A DNA stretch of 14,732 nucleotides from JBCBTJ01 sp964597685 (GCA_964597685.1 CAZQZC010000063.1:1-14732), one strand, 5' to 3'; positions 1 to 7,838 are shown, counted from the stretch's first letter. Program-made: numbers and translations. Notes: a model not told the origin generated them from the letters alone.

Positions 1-854
1 GCGGCGTTGAAACAACCGGCCACGAATGGGACGGAATCAAAGAGCTGAACAACCCTCTGCCTCGCTGGTGGCTGTACATCTTCTACGCCTCGGTGGTCTG
101 GGCCGTAATCTACATGATCTTCATGCCGGCTATTCCCGCGCTGCCAGGCATGGGGGGCGGCAACACGCCGGGCCTGCGCGGTCATTCCGACCGCGCCTTG
201 GTTGCACAGGACCTGGAGGCGTTGCGATCCGCACGGGCGGGCAATGGCGCAGGCCTGCTCAGCGCGACGCTCGAGGAGATCGAAGCCAACCGCGACCTAT
301 TGCAATTCGCCCTAGCGGCCGGCGAAAGCGCGTTCGGGGACAATTGCGCCACGTGCCACGGCGCGGGCGGACGTGGAGCCAAGGGCTATCCCAGCCTGGT
401 CGACGACGTCTGGCTTTGGGACGGCTCCGTCGATGGCATAGAACGCACCATCCGCCATGGGATCCGCCACGAACCGGATCCTGAGACCCGCTTCTCGGCC
501 ATGCCCGCCTATGGCCGTCTCGGCATCCTCGACCGCGCCCAGATCGACGACATGGTCGAATATGTCCTCCACCTCGCCGGCGAGGACATAGCCCCCGCCA
601 CGATCGCCCGAGGCGACGAAATCTGGCGCACTCAGTGCTTCAGCTGTCACAGCATGGACGGAACCGGCGACCGCACCCAGGGCGCGCCCAATTTGACAGA
701 TGCGGAATGGCTCTTCGGCGGCGAGCCGGCGGACATTCGCGAAACCCTCGTCAATGCCCGCAATGCGCACATGCCCGCCTGGCAGGAGCGCCTGGACGAA
801 CAAACGATCAAGGCGCTCGCCGTCTATGTCCACGCCCTTAGTGGAGGCGAGTAG
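1..854 (+). CDS. ccoP: CcoP/FixP, di-haem cytochrome c subunit of cbb3 oxidase (5' end outside window)
   Basis: This is the membrane-anchored di-haem subunit that passes electrons from cytochrome bc1 or soluble cytochrome c to the CcoN/CcoO core of cytochrome cbb3 oxidase. The frame is open to the left edge (first full codon at base 3), so the start is missing; 283 residues are visible. The visible part opens with the family hallmark TTGHEWDGIKELNNPLP, followed by one transmembrane segment (about bases 66-135). Two periplasmic cytochrome c domains follow, with haem-binding CxxCH motifs at 345-359 (CATCH) and 636-650 (CFSCH). The probable axial methionines lie in MPAYG (codon at 501) and MPAWQ (codon at 771). 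The stop is TAG at 852-854, nine bases before ccoG. ccoN, ccoO and ccoQ presumably lie just upstream, which is inference. Identification is very secure. Confidence 0.97.
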   Translation, partial: GVETTGHEWDGIKELNNPLPRWWLYIFYASVVWAVIYMIFMPAIPALPGMGGGNTPGLRGHSDRALVAQDLEALRSARAGNGAGLLSATLEEIEANRDLLQFALAAGESAFGDNCATCHGAGGRGAKGYPSLVDDVWLWDGSVDGIERTIRHGIRHEPDPETRFSAMPAYGRLGILDRAQIDDMVEYVLHLAGEDIAPATIARGDEIWRTQCFSCHSMDGTGDRTQGAPNLTDAEWLFGGEPADIRETLVNARNAHMPAWQERLDEQTIKALAVYVHALSGGE

Positions 855-863
855 GAGGCCGTC

Positions 864-2342
864 ATGGGCCAGGTTACATTGATCAAATCAGACGGGGGCC
901 GTACTCCTCACGCTCCGACGCCGCCCCCGCCGCAGGATCTCTACGCGAAGCGGCGCCAGATCTATCCGAAGCTGGCCCATGGCAAATTCCGGGCGGTCAA
1001 ATGGGCGGCGCTGTTCACCGCGCTTGGCGTCTATTACGTGCTCCCCTGGATCCGCTGGGATCGCGGCCCCGCAATGTCGGATCAGGCGGTTCTGGCTGAC
1101 TTCGCGGGCGAGCGGTTTTATTTCTTCGGCGTCGTGATCTGGCCCCAGGAGGTTTACTTCATCACAGGCCTTCTGATCCTCGCCGCGCTCGGGCTTTTCT
1201 TGGTGACGGCGGCGTTCGGGCGGGTTTGGTGCGGCTACGCCTGCCCTCAGACCGTTTGGACCGACCTCTACATCGCGGTCGAACGCTTGTTCGAGGGCGA
1301 CCGGGCCGCCCGCATGCGGCTCGACAAAGCGCCTTGGTCGCTAAACAAGGCGTGGCGGAAGCTCGGCAAGCATACGGTCTGGCTCGTTATCGCCTTTTGG
1401 ACCGGCGGCGCGTTTGTTCTTTACTTCCACGATGCTCAAGATGTGGCGCAGGGTTGGTTCACCGGCGAGGCGCCGCTGTCGGCCTATTGGTTCGCCGGGC
1501 TTCTCACCTTCACGACCTACGCGCTGGCCGGAACCATGCGCGAGCAGGTTTGCACCTATCTTTGCCCCTGGCCGCGCATCCAGGGCGCGCTGACCGACGA
1601 ACACGCTCTAAACGTGACCTATCGCTATGATCGCGGCGAACCGCGCGCGCCCCACCATAAAGGCGAAAGCTGGGAGGAGCGCGGCGACTGCATCGAATGC
1701 CAGCAATGCGTCCAAGTTTGCCCCATGGGAATCGACATCCGCGACGGCGCTCAGCTCGAATGCATCCATTGTGCGCTTTGCATCGACGCGTGTGACGAGA
1801 TCATGGACAAGGTCGGCCGTCCCAGAGGCCTCATCGCTTATGATACGGACGCCGCGGTTGCAGCGCGAGCGTCCGGCGGCCAGGCGATTTACCGATTGCT
1901 GCGGCCGCGCACCCTGCTCTACGCGGCTTTGTTCGCAGCCGTCTCGAGCGTCATGGTTTTCGGATTGGCGACACGATCGAGTTTCGAACTCAATGTGCTG
2001 AAGGACCGTTCCCCTCCGTTCGTGCAGCTCGCTGATGGATCGGTGCGGAACGCCTATTCACTGAAACTCGTCAACAAGAGCGGTGAGCCGCGCGATCTGC
2101 TCGTGACGATCGCTGGCGCCGAAACGCTCGAGATCGAAATTATCGGCGAAGCGCCGGTGGACGACGACAAATTCGCGTTGCCCGTAGAGGCCAACGGCGT
2201 CGACCGCTATCGCGTGCTTGTCGTCGCGCCGGGAGACGAGGTCCGTCGACGCAACACATTTGTGTGGAGCGTGACCGATCCAGAAACCGGAGAGAGCCAC
2301 GCCGAACGTGTACCCTTCCAGGGACCGGAGACACGGAGATGA
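864..2342 (+). CDS. ccoG: CcoG/FixG (RdxA-like), membrane 4Fe-4S protein for cbb3 oxidase assembly
   Basis: A 492-residue membrane ferredoxin-like protein. Family members assist cbb3 oxidase maturation, and CcoG has been described as a Cu(II) reductase feeding the copper pathway. Several transmembrane segments are visible (roughly residues 44-66, 87-120, 168-190 and 205-225, and one near 350-370). CGYAC (C123, C127) and CTYLC (C230, C234) form a first cysteine set. Two classical 4Fe-4S motifs follow: C276-xx-C279-xx-C282-xxx-C286 (with Pro after it) and C300-xx-C303-xx-C306-xxx-C310. The C-terminal 120 residues look like the FixG Ig-like domain. The ATG is preceded by AGGAGG at 853-858 with a 5-base spacer. 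The TGA overlaps the fixH ATG (ATGA at 2339-2342), indicating translational coupling. Length matches the family. Confidence 0.96.
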   Translation: MGQVTLIKSDGGRTPHAPTPPPPQDLYAKRRQIYPKLAHGKFRAVKWAALFTALGVYYVLPWIRWDRGPAMSDQAVLADFAGERFYFFGVVIWPQEVYFITGLLILAALGLFLVTAAFGRVWCGYACPQTVWTDLYIAVERLFEGDRAARMRLDKAPWSLNKAWRKLGKHTVWLVIAFWTGGAFVLYFHDAQDVAQGWFTGEAPLSAYWFAGLLTFTTYALAGTMREQVCTYLCPWPRIQGALTDEHALNVTYRYDRGEPRAPHHKGESWEERGDCIECQQCVQVCPMGIDIRDGAQLECIHCALCIDACDEIMDKVGRPRGLIAYDTDAAVAARASGGQAIYRLLRPRTLLYAALFAAVSSVMVFGLATRSSFELNVLKDRSPPFVQLADGSVRNAYSLKLVNKSGEPRDLLVTIAGAETLEIEIIGEAPVDDDKFALPVEANGVDRYRVLVVAPGDEVRRRNTFVWSVTDPETGESHAERVPFQGPETRR

Positions 2343-2848
2343 GCAACATGGCGGAGCCGACGCGGCGAAAGGAACTCAAGGGCTGGCACGTCCTGATCAT
2401 TATGTCGTGCTTCTTTGGCGTCATGTTTGCGGTGAATACCGTCTTCGTGATTTCGGCTGTGCGTTCTCATCCGGGCGAGGACGTACCGAAGTCCTATCTC
2501 CAGGGTCTCGAATACAACAACACACTGGCGGCCCGCGCCGCCCAGGCCGGCCTTGGTTGGAATGCTGAGCTTGGCGTCTTGGGCGAGGGACCAGACGCGG
2601 CGCTGGTTCTACGCATCCGTGACCGCGATGGCCGCGGCGTTTCAGGGCTCGCCATCAACGCTGAAGTCCGCCGCGCCGCTTCAGCGAGAGACGATCTCGC
2701 CGTATCTCTGGAACCTACTGGCGCGGGCGAGTACGCTGCGTTGATCGGCGACTTGCCGACGGGGCGTTGGGACGTCAGGGCCGTCGCATCCCAAATTGGA
2801 CGCGACGAATTGGATTTCGAAGCGAGGAAGACGATCTTCATCCGATGA
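2339..2848 (+). CDS. fixH: FixH/CcoH, cbb3 oxidase assembly membrane protein
   Basis: A 169-residue single-pass protein needed for assembly of cbb3 oxidase. It has a short charged cytoplasmic start, then the characteristic GWHVLIIM segment leading a transmembrane helix at about residues 16-38, and a periplasmic domain containing the family motif around SYLQGLEYNN. The rest is a beta-rich FixH domain. Longer in-frame starts exist upstream, but the ATG at 2339 is preferred. It overlaps the ccoG stop by 4 bases and gives the normal FixH N-terminus. The TGA stop overlaps the fixI ATG in the same way. FixH members are divergent outside the N-terminal third, so the call rests on that motif and on the position between ccoG and fixI. 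Confidence 0.93.
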   Translation: MSNMAEPTRRKELKGWHVLIIMSCFFGVMFAVNTVFVISAVRSHPGEDVPKSYLQGLEYNNTLAARAAQAGLGWNAELGVLGEGPDAALVLRIRDRDGRGVSGLAINAEVRRAASARDDLAVSLEPTGAGEYAALIGDLPTGRWDVRAVASQIGRDELDFEARKTIFIR

Positions 2849-5049
2849 GCATCGAGGCGAACTGCGGAACGGGGTGCCCCGAACAACCCTCGGGGCCGGC
2901 GGGCTCCAGTGCGACGGACCTCTCCCCCTTTGTTCGGCGAACGGGCGGACGAAGCGTGCTCGATCTGACGGTCCGCGGCGCGCGCTGCGGCGCCTGCATT
3001 TCCAAGATCGAAGGCGGCCTGTTCACACTGCCTGGGGTCGAAACCGCCCGTCTTAACCTGTCGAACGGCCGGCTCAGGGTCGAATGGCGCGGCGGCCTTA
3101 GCCCATTGCGTGTCGCCCAGACGATGACGGGCCTCGGCTATGACGTCTCGGCCTTCGATCCATCGGACGCCGACGCATCAGCGGCCCGGGAAGAGCGCGG
3201 CCTTCTGACCGCAATGGGCGTCGCGGGGTTCGCGATGGCCAACATCATGCTGTTGTCGGTTTCGGTTTGGGCCGGCGCTGGCGAAATGGGAGCAGGCCTC
3301 CGGACGCTCCTGCACTGGATTTCTGCGGCGATCGCCGTCCCGACGGTCGCTTTCGCGGGGCGGCCCTTTTTCCGCTCGGCTTGGGCCGTTCTGCGTCGGG
3401 GCCATACGAATATGGACGTCCCGATCTCACTGGCCGTGATTCTATCGGTCGGGTTTAGCGTTTACGAGACATCCCGAGGTGGCGAGCACGCTTACTTCGA
3501 CGCCAGCGTCATGCTGCTCTTTTTCCTATTGATCGGGCGGTATCTCGACGCACGCCTGCGCCGCAGGGCGCACGCCGCCGCACACGATCTCGCAGCACTT
3601 CAAGGCCGCACCGTCCGCCGCTTCACCGCCGACGGCGCGTTGGAAACTGTTGCTTCGTCAGACATCTCGCCTGGTGATTCAATCGCGCTCGTAAGCGGCG
3701 AACGCGCTGTCGTGGACCTTAAGATCGCCTCCGGTGCGGCCGAGATCGACGAAAGCCTCGTCACCGGCGAGAGCGCTCCCCGGCGCGCCCAGCCTGGAGA
3801 GATTGTTTACGCAGGCTCGGTGAATCTTGGCCAGACTTTGCGAGGCGTCGCCATTGCGGCCGCCGACGATTCCCTCGTCGCAGACATTGCCCGCATGTTG
3901 GAAGCGGGAGAACAACGCCGCTCAACCTATCGCCGCATCGCCGATATTGCGGTCTCCCTCTATGTGCCGATTGTTCACAGCGTGGCGGCGCTGACCTTTG
4001 CGGGATGGCTGATCGCCGGCGCGCCGCTGCACGACGCCGTCTTCATTGCCATTTCGACCTTGATCATCACGTGCCCCTGCGCGTTGGCCCTTGCGGCGCC
4101 AGTGGTGCAGGTGGTGGCCTCCGGCCGGTTATTCCGCCGCGGTGTTTTTCTGAGATCCGGCGACGCGCTGGAGCGCATCGCCACGGCCGACCATATTGTG
4201 TTCGACAAGACCGGGACGCTGACTCTCGGCCGGCCGCGCTTGGATACCGACGATCTCCCTTCCGACATGCTGGAGGTCGCAGCGCGGCTCGCCCGCGCCA
4301 GCCGGCACCCGCTTTCGCAGGCGGTCGCATTCGCTGCAGGCGATGGGCCTATCGCACATGACATCGCCGAGCATCCGGGGCTCGGACTCGAAGGTCGAAT
4401 CGACGGCCGGCGCGCTCGGCTTGGATCGGCGGCATGGACAGGGGCGGAGCAAAACGATGGGGCCGCCTCGCTCTGGCTGGCGATCGAGGACGACGGCCCC
4501 ATCGCGCTGCGCTTTGAAGATCAAATCCGGGAAGATGCGCGAGACAGTTTGAACGATCTTCGACGCCTCGGCCTCACTATGGAGATCCTGTCGGGCGATC
4601 GCGCTGAAAACGTCGTGGCGGCCGCCGCCGCTCTCGGCGTCGAGACCTTCACCGCGCAAGCGACGCCGGTCGAAAAATCGGCGCGACTGGAAGCTCTGCG
4701 CGCTAACGGCCGAAAGGTTCTCATGATCGGCGACGGCCTGAACGACGCCGGCGCCCTCGCGCTTGCGCACGCCTCGCTCGCACCCGGCGGCGCGATGGAT
4801 GTCAGTCAATCGGCAAGCGATGCTGTCTATGCTCGCGGCCTCGACGGCGTCGTCCAGACGATTGTGAGCGCGCGCTCCGCCCGCAAGCGTCTTCTGGAGA
4901 ATTTCGGTTTTGCAGCGCTCTACAACCTGGTTGCCATTCCCGTGGCCGTCGCCGGGCTTGTAACGCCGCTGATTGCGGCTCTCGCCATGTCGGGTTCGTC
5001 CATACTGGTAACGCTCAACGCCCTTCGCACAAGCGGCGGCCGCTCATGA
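2845..5049 (+). CDS. fixI: FixI/CcoI, P1B-type copper-transporting ATPase for cbb3 oxidase
   Basis: A 734-residue heavy-metal P-type ATPase that delivers copper for the CuB centre of cbb3 oxidase; it exports Cu from the cytoplasm. In order: an N-terminal cysteine pair (C7, C11) typical of CcoI; a heavy-metal-associated domain with C48-x-x-C51; the membrane domain; the actuator TGE at 307-309; the transmembrane metal motif C410-P411-C412; the phosphorylation loop with D454 in DKTGT; the P1B histidine-proline H488-P489; and the hinge GDGLND at 629-634. All catalytic elements are intact. The ATG at 2845 overlaps the fixH stop; a longer in-frame start at 2767 lies deep inside fixH and is rejected. 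The stop overlaps the ccoS start. The neighbouring ccoG, fixH and ccoS distinguish it from a CopA detoxification pump. Confidence 0.97.
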   Translation: MSIEANCGTGCPEQPSGPAGSSATDLSPFVRRTGGRSVLDLTVRGARCGACISKIEGGLFTLPGVETARLNLSNGRLRVEWRGGLSPLRVAQTMTGLGYDVSAFDPSDADASAAREERGLLTAMGVAGFAMANIMLLSVSVWAGAGEMGAGLRTLLHWISAAIAVPTVAFAGRPFFRSAWAVLRRGHTNMDVPISLAVILSVGFSVYETSRGGEHAYFDASVMLLFFLLIGRYLDARLRRRAHAAAHDLAALQGRTVRRFTADGALETVASSDISPGDSIALVSGERAVVDLKIASGAAEIDESLVTGESAPRRAQPGEIVYAGSVNLGQTLRGVAIAAADDSLVADIARMLEAGEQRRSTYRRIADIAVSLYVPIVHSVAALTFAGWLIAGAPLHDAVFIAISTLIITCPCALALAAPVVQVVASGRLFRRGVFLRSGDALERIATADHIVFDKTGTLTLGRPRLDTDDLPSDMLEVAARLARASRHPLSQAVAFAAGDGPIAHDIAEHPGLGLEGRIDGRRARLGSAAWTGAEQNDGAASLWLAIEDDGPIALRFEDQIREDARDSLNDLRRLGLTMEILSGDRAENVVAAAAALGVETFTAQATPVEKSARLEALRANGRKVLMIGDGLNDAGALALAHASLAPGGAMDVSQSASDAVYARGLDGVVQTIVSARSARKRLLENFGFAALYNLVAIPVAVAGLVTPLIAALAMSGSSILVTLNALRTSGGRS

Positions 5050-5231
5050 GCATCCTTGCGCTGCTCATCCCCGTCGCCCTGCTCCTTGGCGGGCTGGGCC
5101 TCGCCGCTTTTCTCTGGTCCGTGCGCACAGGCCAGTTTGACGATCCGGACGGCGCTGCCAGCCGCATCTTGATCGACGACGATGCGCCGTTACCGCCAAG
5201 GCCGAAAGATCGACGCGGCGAACACAGCTGA
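5046..5231 (+). CDS. ccoS: CcoS/FixS, small cbb3 oxidase maturation protein
   Basis: A 61-residue protein with one N-terminal transmembrane helix (about residues 3-25), followed by the family signature around FLWSVRTGQFDDPDGAASRIL and a short polar, proline-containing tail. CcoS is required for the cbb3 oxidase to receive its haem and copper cofactors. The ATG overlaps the fixI TGA by 4 bases, making it the last gene of the coupled ccoG-fixH-fixI-ccoS run. No clear intrinsic terminator follows. Length and motif fit the family closely. Confidence 0.95.
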   Translation: MSILALLIPVALLLGGLGLAAFLWSVRTGQFDDPDGAASRILIDDDAPLPPRPKDRRGEHS

Positions 5232-5286
5232 CGCGTGGGTTGTGATAGCTTAGCCTGTCCCAAGCAGCGAACGGAGACGAAGCGCG

Positions 5287-5523
5287 ATGAAGGGCTTCAC
5301 CGAACACATCGACACGGCCATCGCCGAATTGAAGTAGGCGCAGCACGATCTCTCACGTGAGATCACGGGTTATCCAACGCCGATCTCCGGCTGCGACGCG
5401 CAGTTCAATCATTTGCTCTCCGAGCGTCGCCGTATCGCGGAGGCGCTCACAGCGCTTTCTGCTCGCCCATTCGTACCAACACCCCGCCAGCTCACACCGG
5501 GGGCTCGTCTCGAAAGCCGATAA
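5287..5523 (+). pseudogene. Small conserved-looking gene interrupted by in-frame TAG
   Basis: Starting at ATG 5287 the frame reads 16 residues (MKGFTEHIDTAIAELK), meets TAG at 5335-5337, and then stays open for 61 more residues to TAA at 5521-5523. The downstream half contains YPTPISGCDAQFNHLL, followed by an Arg/Glu-rich helix and a proline-rich tail. From memory, this resembles a short uncharacterised protein common in Alphaproteobacteria. A GGAG at 5273-5276 lies 10 bases before the ATG. There is no in-frame ATG, GTG or TTG between the TAG and the conserved motif, so the second half cannot easily be started separately. TAG differs from CAG, AAG, GAG or TGG by one base. TAG also ends ccoP, dgt and the nitroreductase gene here, so recoding is unlikely. 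It could be a recent nonsense mutation, a sequencing error or a readthrough site. The function of the family is unknown to me. Confidence 0.7.
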
Positions 5524-5546
5524 AGGCCGGTTGGTTCGTCGAAGGC

Positions 5547-6380
5547 TTACTCCGCCGCGGCATCCGCCTCACGTCGCGCCTCGGCGCGTTCCATCAAGAC
5601 GACACACCAGATGCTCGCCTCGTACAGCAGCATGACAGGCGCCGTCAGCATGAGCTGGGAGATGATGTCAGGCGGCGTGAAGACCGCAGCGAAGGCCAGG
5701 ATCCCGACCAACGCGTATTTTCGCCCTTTGCGCAGCGTGTCGGCTTCGACCACGCCAATCTTGCCCAACAAGCTTAAGATCACCGGCAATTGAAAACTGA
5801 TCCCGAAGGCCAGCATCAACGCCATGACGAGCGAGAGGTATTCCGAGACCCGCGGCAGAAGCTGGATAACAGCGCGAGCCCCGTCGAATTGCTCCTGACT
5901 GAGTGCAAACCGCGCCACCAACGGCAACATTATAAAATAAACGAACGCCGCGCCCGCCGCGAATAAAACCGGCGCGGCGACAAGGAACGGCAAAAAAGCG
6001 CCGCTCTCGTTCTTGTAGAGCCCCGGAGCGACAAAGGCGTATATTTGCCACGCGATAATTGGAAAGGCGATGAAGATCCCTGCAAACAAAGCGAGCTTCA
6101 GCTTCGCGAAAAAGAATTCCAGCGGCCCGGTGAAGATCAGCTCGAGTTTCGCCTCTCCTCGCTCAGCCTCGGCGACGCGCGCAAACGGGTCGAGCAGAAT
6201 GTTGTAGATATCGACGGCGAAACCAAAACAAGCGCCCGCAGCGGCGGCCAACGCGAGGATCGACCAGATTAGCCGGGTGCGTAGCTCCGAGAGATGATCG
6301 ATCAATGGGGCGCGGGAGGCGTCCAGCTCCTCCTCGTCCTCCCTGATCTCCGGCTTATGCGCGTCCGGCAGCTCGCTCAC
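5547..6380 (-). CDS. tatC: TatC, twin-arginine translocase receptor subunit
   Basis: A 277-residue polytopic membrane protein that, with TatB, recognises twin-arginine signal peptides of folded proteins. After a 25-residue acidic N-terminal tail comes the conserved HLSELR (residues 29-34, E32 matching the signal-binding glutamate of E. coli TatC). FTGPLEFFF follows at 83-91, then the F116...E125 pair with the same spacing as the E. coli F94/E103 pair. The periplasmic-loop motif FTPPDIISQ is at 234-242. Six transmembrane helices can be placed. The start is GTG at 6378-6380, overlapping the tatB TGA (GTGA), so translation is probably coupled. It is the last gene of the minus-strand run. It converges with the broken small gene at 5287 with only 23 bases between the stops. 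serS, which often follows in Alphaproteobacteria, is absent. Confidence 0.97.
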   Translation of the reverse strand: MSELPDAHKPEIREDEEELDASRAPLIDHLSELRTRLIWSILALAAAAGACFGFAVDIYNILLDPFARVAEAERGEAKLELIFTGPLEFFFAKLKLALFAGIFIAFPIIAWQIYAFVAPGLYKNESGAFLPFLVAAPVLFAAGAAFVYFIMLPLVARFALSQEQFDGARAVIQLLPRVSEYLSLVMALMLAFGISFQLPVILSLLGKIGVVEADTLRKGRKYALVGILAFAAVFTPPDIISQLMLTAPVMLLYEASIWCVVLMERAEARREADAAAE

Positions 6381-6682
6381 GAATCTTCGCTTTTCTTCAT
6401 GACGGCGGCGTTGATGTCCGCCTCCATGTCAGCCAATTCTGATTGAGCGGCGGTGACAGCATTGTCGCGCTTAAGATCTTCGATCTCCTTGCGCAGCTCA
6501 TCGAGTTCCGCTTGGCGCGCCATGTCATCAAAAGCGGAGCGGAATTCCGTGGCGAGCGCCCGGCCTCGCGCCACGAACTGCCCGATCTTACGCATCATCA
6601 GCGGCAGATCCTTCGGTCCAACCACGATCAGCGCGGCGACCGCCAAGAGCAGAAATTCAGACAGACCGAATTGCGGCAGCAT
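6377..6682 (-). CDS. tatB: TatB, twin-arginine translocase subunit
   Basis: A 101-residue protein with the Hcp/TatA-TatB fold. A short N-terminal transmembrane helix (about residues 6-21) carries the conserved polar Glu (E9 in FGLSE). It is followed by the G22-P23 hinge, an amphipathic helix and a longer charged coiled-coil tail (about residues 55-100), which separates it from TatA. TatB forms the substrate receptor with TatC. The ATG at 6680-6682 has a GGGAG about 11 bases upstream. It sits 27 bases after tatA and overlaps tatC, consistent with one tatABC transcript. Confidence 0.95.
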   Translation of the reverse strand: MLPQFGLSEFLLLAVAALIVVGPKDLPLMMRKIGQFVARGRALATEFRSAFDDMARQAELDELRKEIEDLKRDNAVTAAQSELADMEADINAAVMKKSEDS

Positions 6683-6709
6683 GTGTCATAGGTCTCCCAG
6701 CCGCGGGGT

Positions 6710-6952
6710 TTAGGACGTCTTGGACGCGTCTTTCTCCGGCGTCACATCAACAACGTCGCCAGACTCAATCGCCTTTTTGGAAGCCTCAGGTTTGGCGTCT
6801 TCGCCAGCCTCGTCGTCCTTCAAACCTTGGCGAAAGCTTCGGATGCCCTTCGCCATGTCGCCCATAATGTTTGAAATGCGCCCTCGCCCGCCAAAAACAA
6901 GCAGGGCGACGATGACGACAAGAACGAGCTGCAGCGGACCGATAGAGCCCAT
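6710..6952 (-). CDS. tatA: TatA, pore-forming subunit of the twin-arginine translocase
   Basis: An 80-residue TatA. The typical MGSIGPLQL N-terminus leads into a transmembrane helix (about residues 5-21), then the FGGRGRI hinge, an amphipathic helix (about 25-45, including MGDMAKGIRSF) and a disordered acidic/lysine tail. TatA oligomerises to let folded substrates through the membrane. An ATG exists 12 bases further upstream (6962-6964). The ATG at 6950-6952 is chosen because GGAGG sits 5 bases ahead of it and the resulting N-terminus is the one standard for alphaproteobacterial TatA. Confidence 0.95.
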   Translation of the reverse strand: MGSIGPLQLVLVVIVALLVFGGRGRISNIMGDMAKGIRSFRQGLKDDEAGEDAKPEASKKAIESGDVVDVTPEKDASKTS

Positions 6953-6957
6953 GGGGG

Positions 6958-6962
6958 CCTCC
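6958..6962 (-). promoter_or_regulatory. Ribosome-binding site that decides the tatA start
   Basis: On the minus strand GGAGG occupies this position, with a 5-base spacer to the ATG at 6952. The upstream ATG at 6964 overlaps the motif, so it would have its own Shine-Dalgarno inside its coding sequence and none in front. This supports the shorter TatA. Confidence 0.75.
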
Positions 6963-6976
6963 ATGTGTTTTCACAT
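6963..6976 (-). other. Small hairpin just upstream of the tatA ribosome-binding site
   Basis: ATGTG, a 4-base AAAA loop and CACAT form a perfect 5-bp inverted repeat on the minus strand. It ends one base before the tatA GGAGG. It lies in the 67-base scpB-tatA gap. It is short and AT-rich and may be chance; a role in tatA translation is only a possibility. Confidence 0.3.
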
Positions 6977-7019
6977 CAACATTACCACATAGGCCGGCGG
7001 CCTCCGAGGCTCAACGCCA

Positions 7020-7838
7020 TCAGCCCTCGTCGTCGCCCGCTCGATCAAGAAAATCGGTGATAAAAGCAGCTTCGATATCCGCGTCGGGTATTTCGTCGAG
7101 CTCTTCGGACGCCTCACCAAGCGGTTCAGCAAGGAAATCGTCCGGCATAACATCCGACAGCAATCCCTCGGCGGCCAATTCAGCCTTACCGGGGAGAACG
7201 TCCAGGCTTTCAAGTCCAAAATGCTCTAGAAACGCAGCCGATGTCCCATAAGTCACAGGCCGGCCCGGCGTTTTCCGTCGGCCCTTAAGTTTCACCCACC
7301 CTGCCTCAATGAGCTGATCCAGCGTCCCCTTGGACACCGCGACGCCCCGAACGGCTTCGATCTCAGCGCGGGTAACGGGTTGACCATAAGCGATTATAGC
7401 GAGCGTTTCCGAAGCAGCCTGGGAGAGCTTTCTCTGTTCATGACGCTCTTCCACGAATAGAAAGGATAAGTCTTGCGCTGTTTGGAAGCGCCATTTGCCG
7501 GCGACCTCAATCAATTGGACCCCGCGGCCGGCATATACGCGCTTAAGTTCCATAAGGACATTGGCGGCGTCGGCCCCTGGAGGAAGGGACGCGGCCACCT
7601 GCTCAGCCGACAGCGCTTCGCCGGCCGCATATAAAACGGCCTCGGCCCTCCGCAGCGCTTCGGGCTGGGGCGCGGCGGAGCTTTCAGGATCGGCGTCGAT
7701 CTGCTCTGCGTCGCCAAGGGTCGGCTCGACAGCTTTCAGCATGGCCGATGATCGCTGATATGCGAACGACAATTGTCGAACGGCGTCGCGAATGTCTTTC
7801 GCTTCGTCGGGTTCTTTGCTGAGGGCCGAGAGACTCAT
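7020..7838 (-). CDS. scpB: ScpB, condensin-associated kleisin-interacting protein
   Basis: A 272-residue partner of the SMC-ScpA condensin complex, which organises and segregates the chromosome. Two winged-helix domains are visible: the first at about residues 60-125 (ALRRAEAVLYAAGEALS) and the second at about 138-212, containing the conserved LSQAASETLAIIAYGQPVTRAEIEAVRGV region, here at 138-166. A tail rich in Asp and Glu follows. The ATG at 7836-7838 overlaps the scpA stop (ATGA). The frame is open further upstream inside scpA, but those starts would overlap scpA extensively and are rejected. About 60 residues precede the first domain, more than in many ScpB proteins. Sits between scpA and tatA in the operon. 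Confidence 0.93.
   Translation of the reverse strand: MSLSALSKEPDEAKDIRDAVRQLSFAYQRSSAMLKAVEPTLGDAEQIDADPESSAAPQPEALRRAEAVLYAAGEALSAEQVAASLPPGADAANVLMELKRVYAGRGVQLIEVAGKWRFQTAQDLSFLFVEERHEQRKLSQAASETLAIIAYGQPVTRAEIEAVRGVAVSKGTLDQLIEAGWVKLKGRRKTPGRPVTYGTSAAFLEHFGLESLDVLPGKAELAAEGLLSDVMPDDFLAEPLGEASEELDEIPDADIEAAFITDFLDRAGDDEG

Noticed and set aside
4129..4809. Long antisense open frame (226 codons) inside fixI, with others such as 312-833 minus inside ccoP
   Set aside because: The sense frames are certain genes with intact motifs. High GC content produces long antisense frames, and these show no recognisable domain or ribosome-binding site.
5351..5362. Perfect 12-base palindrome TCTCACGTGAGA
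   Set aside because: It lies within the coding-like part of the small broken gene and has no spacer or flanking signal. A single short palindrome of this kind is expected by chance at this length scale, so no operator is claimed.
5524..5546. Intrinsic terminator between the converging small gene and tatC
   Set aside because: Only weak GGC/GCC pairings and no T-run on either strand.
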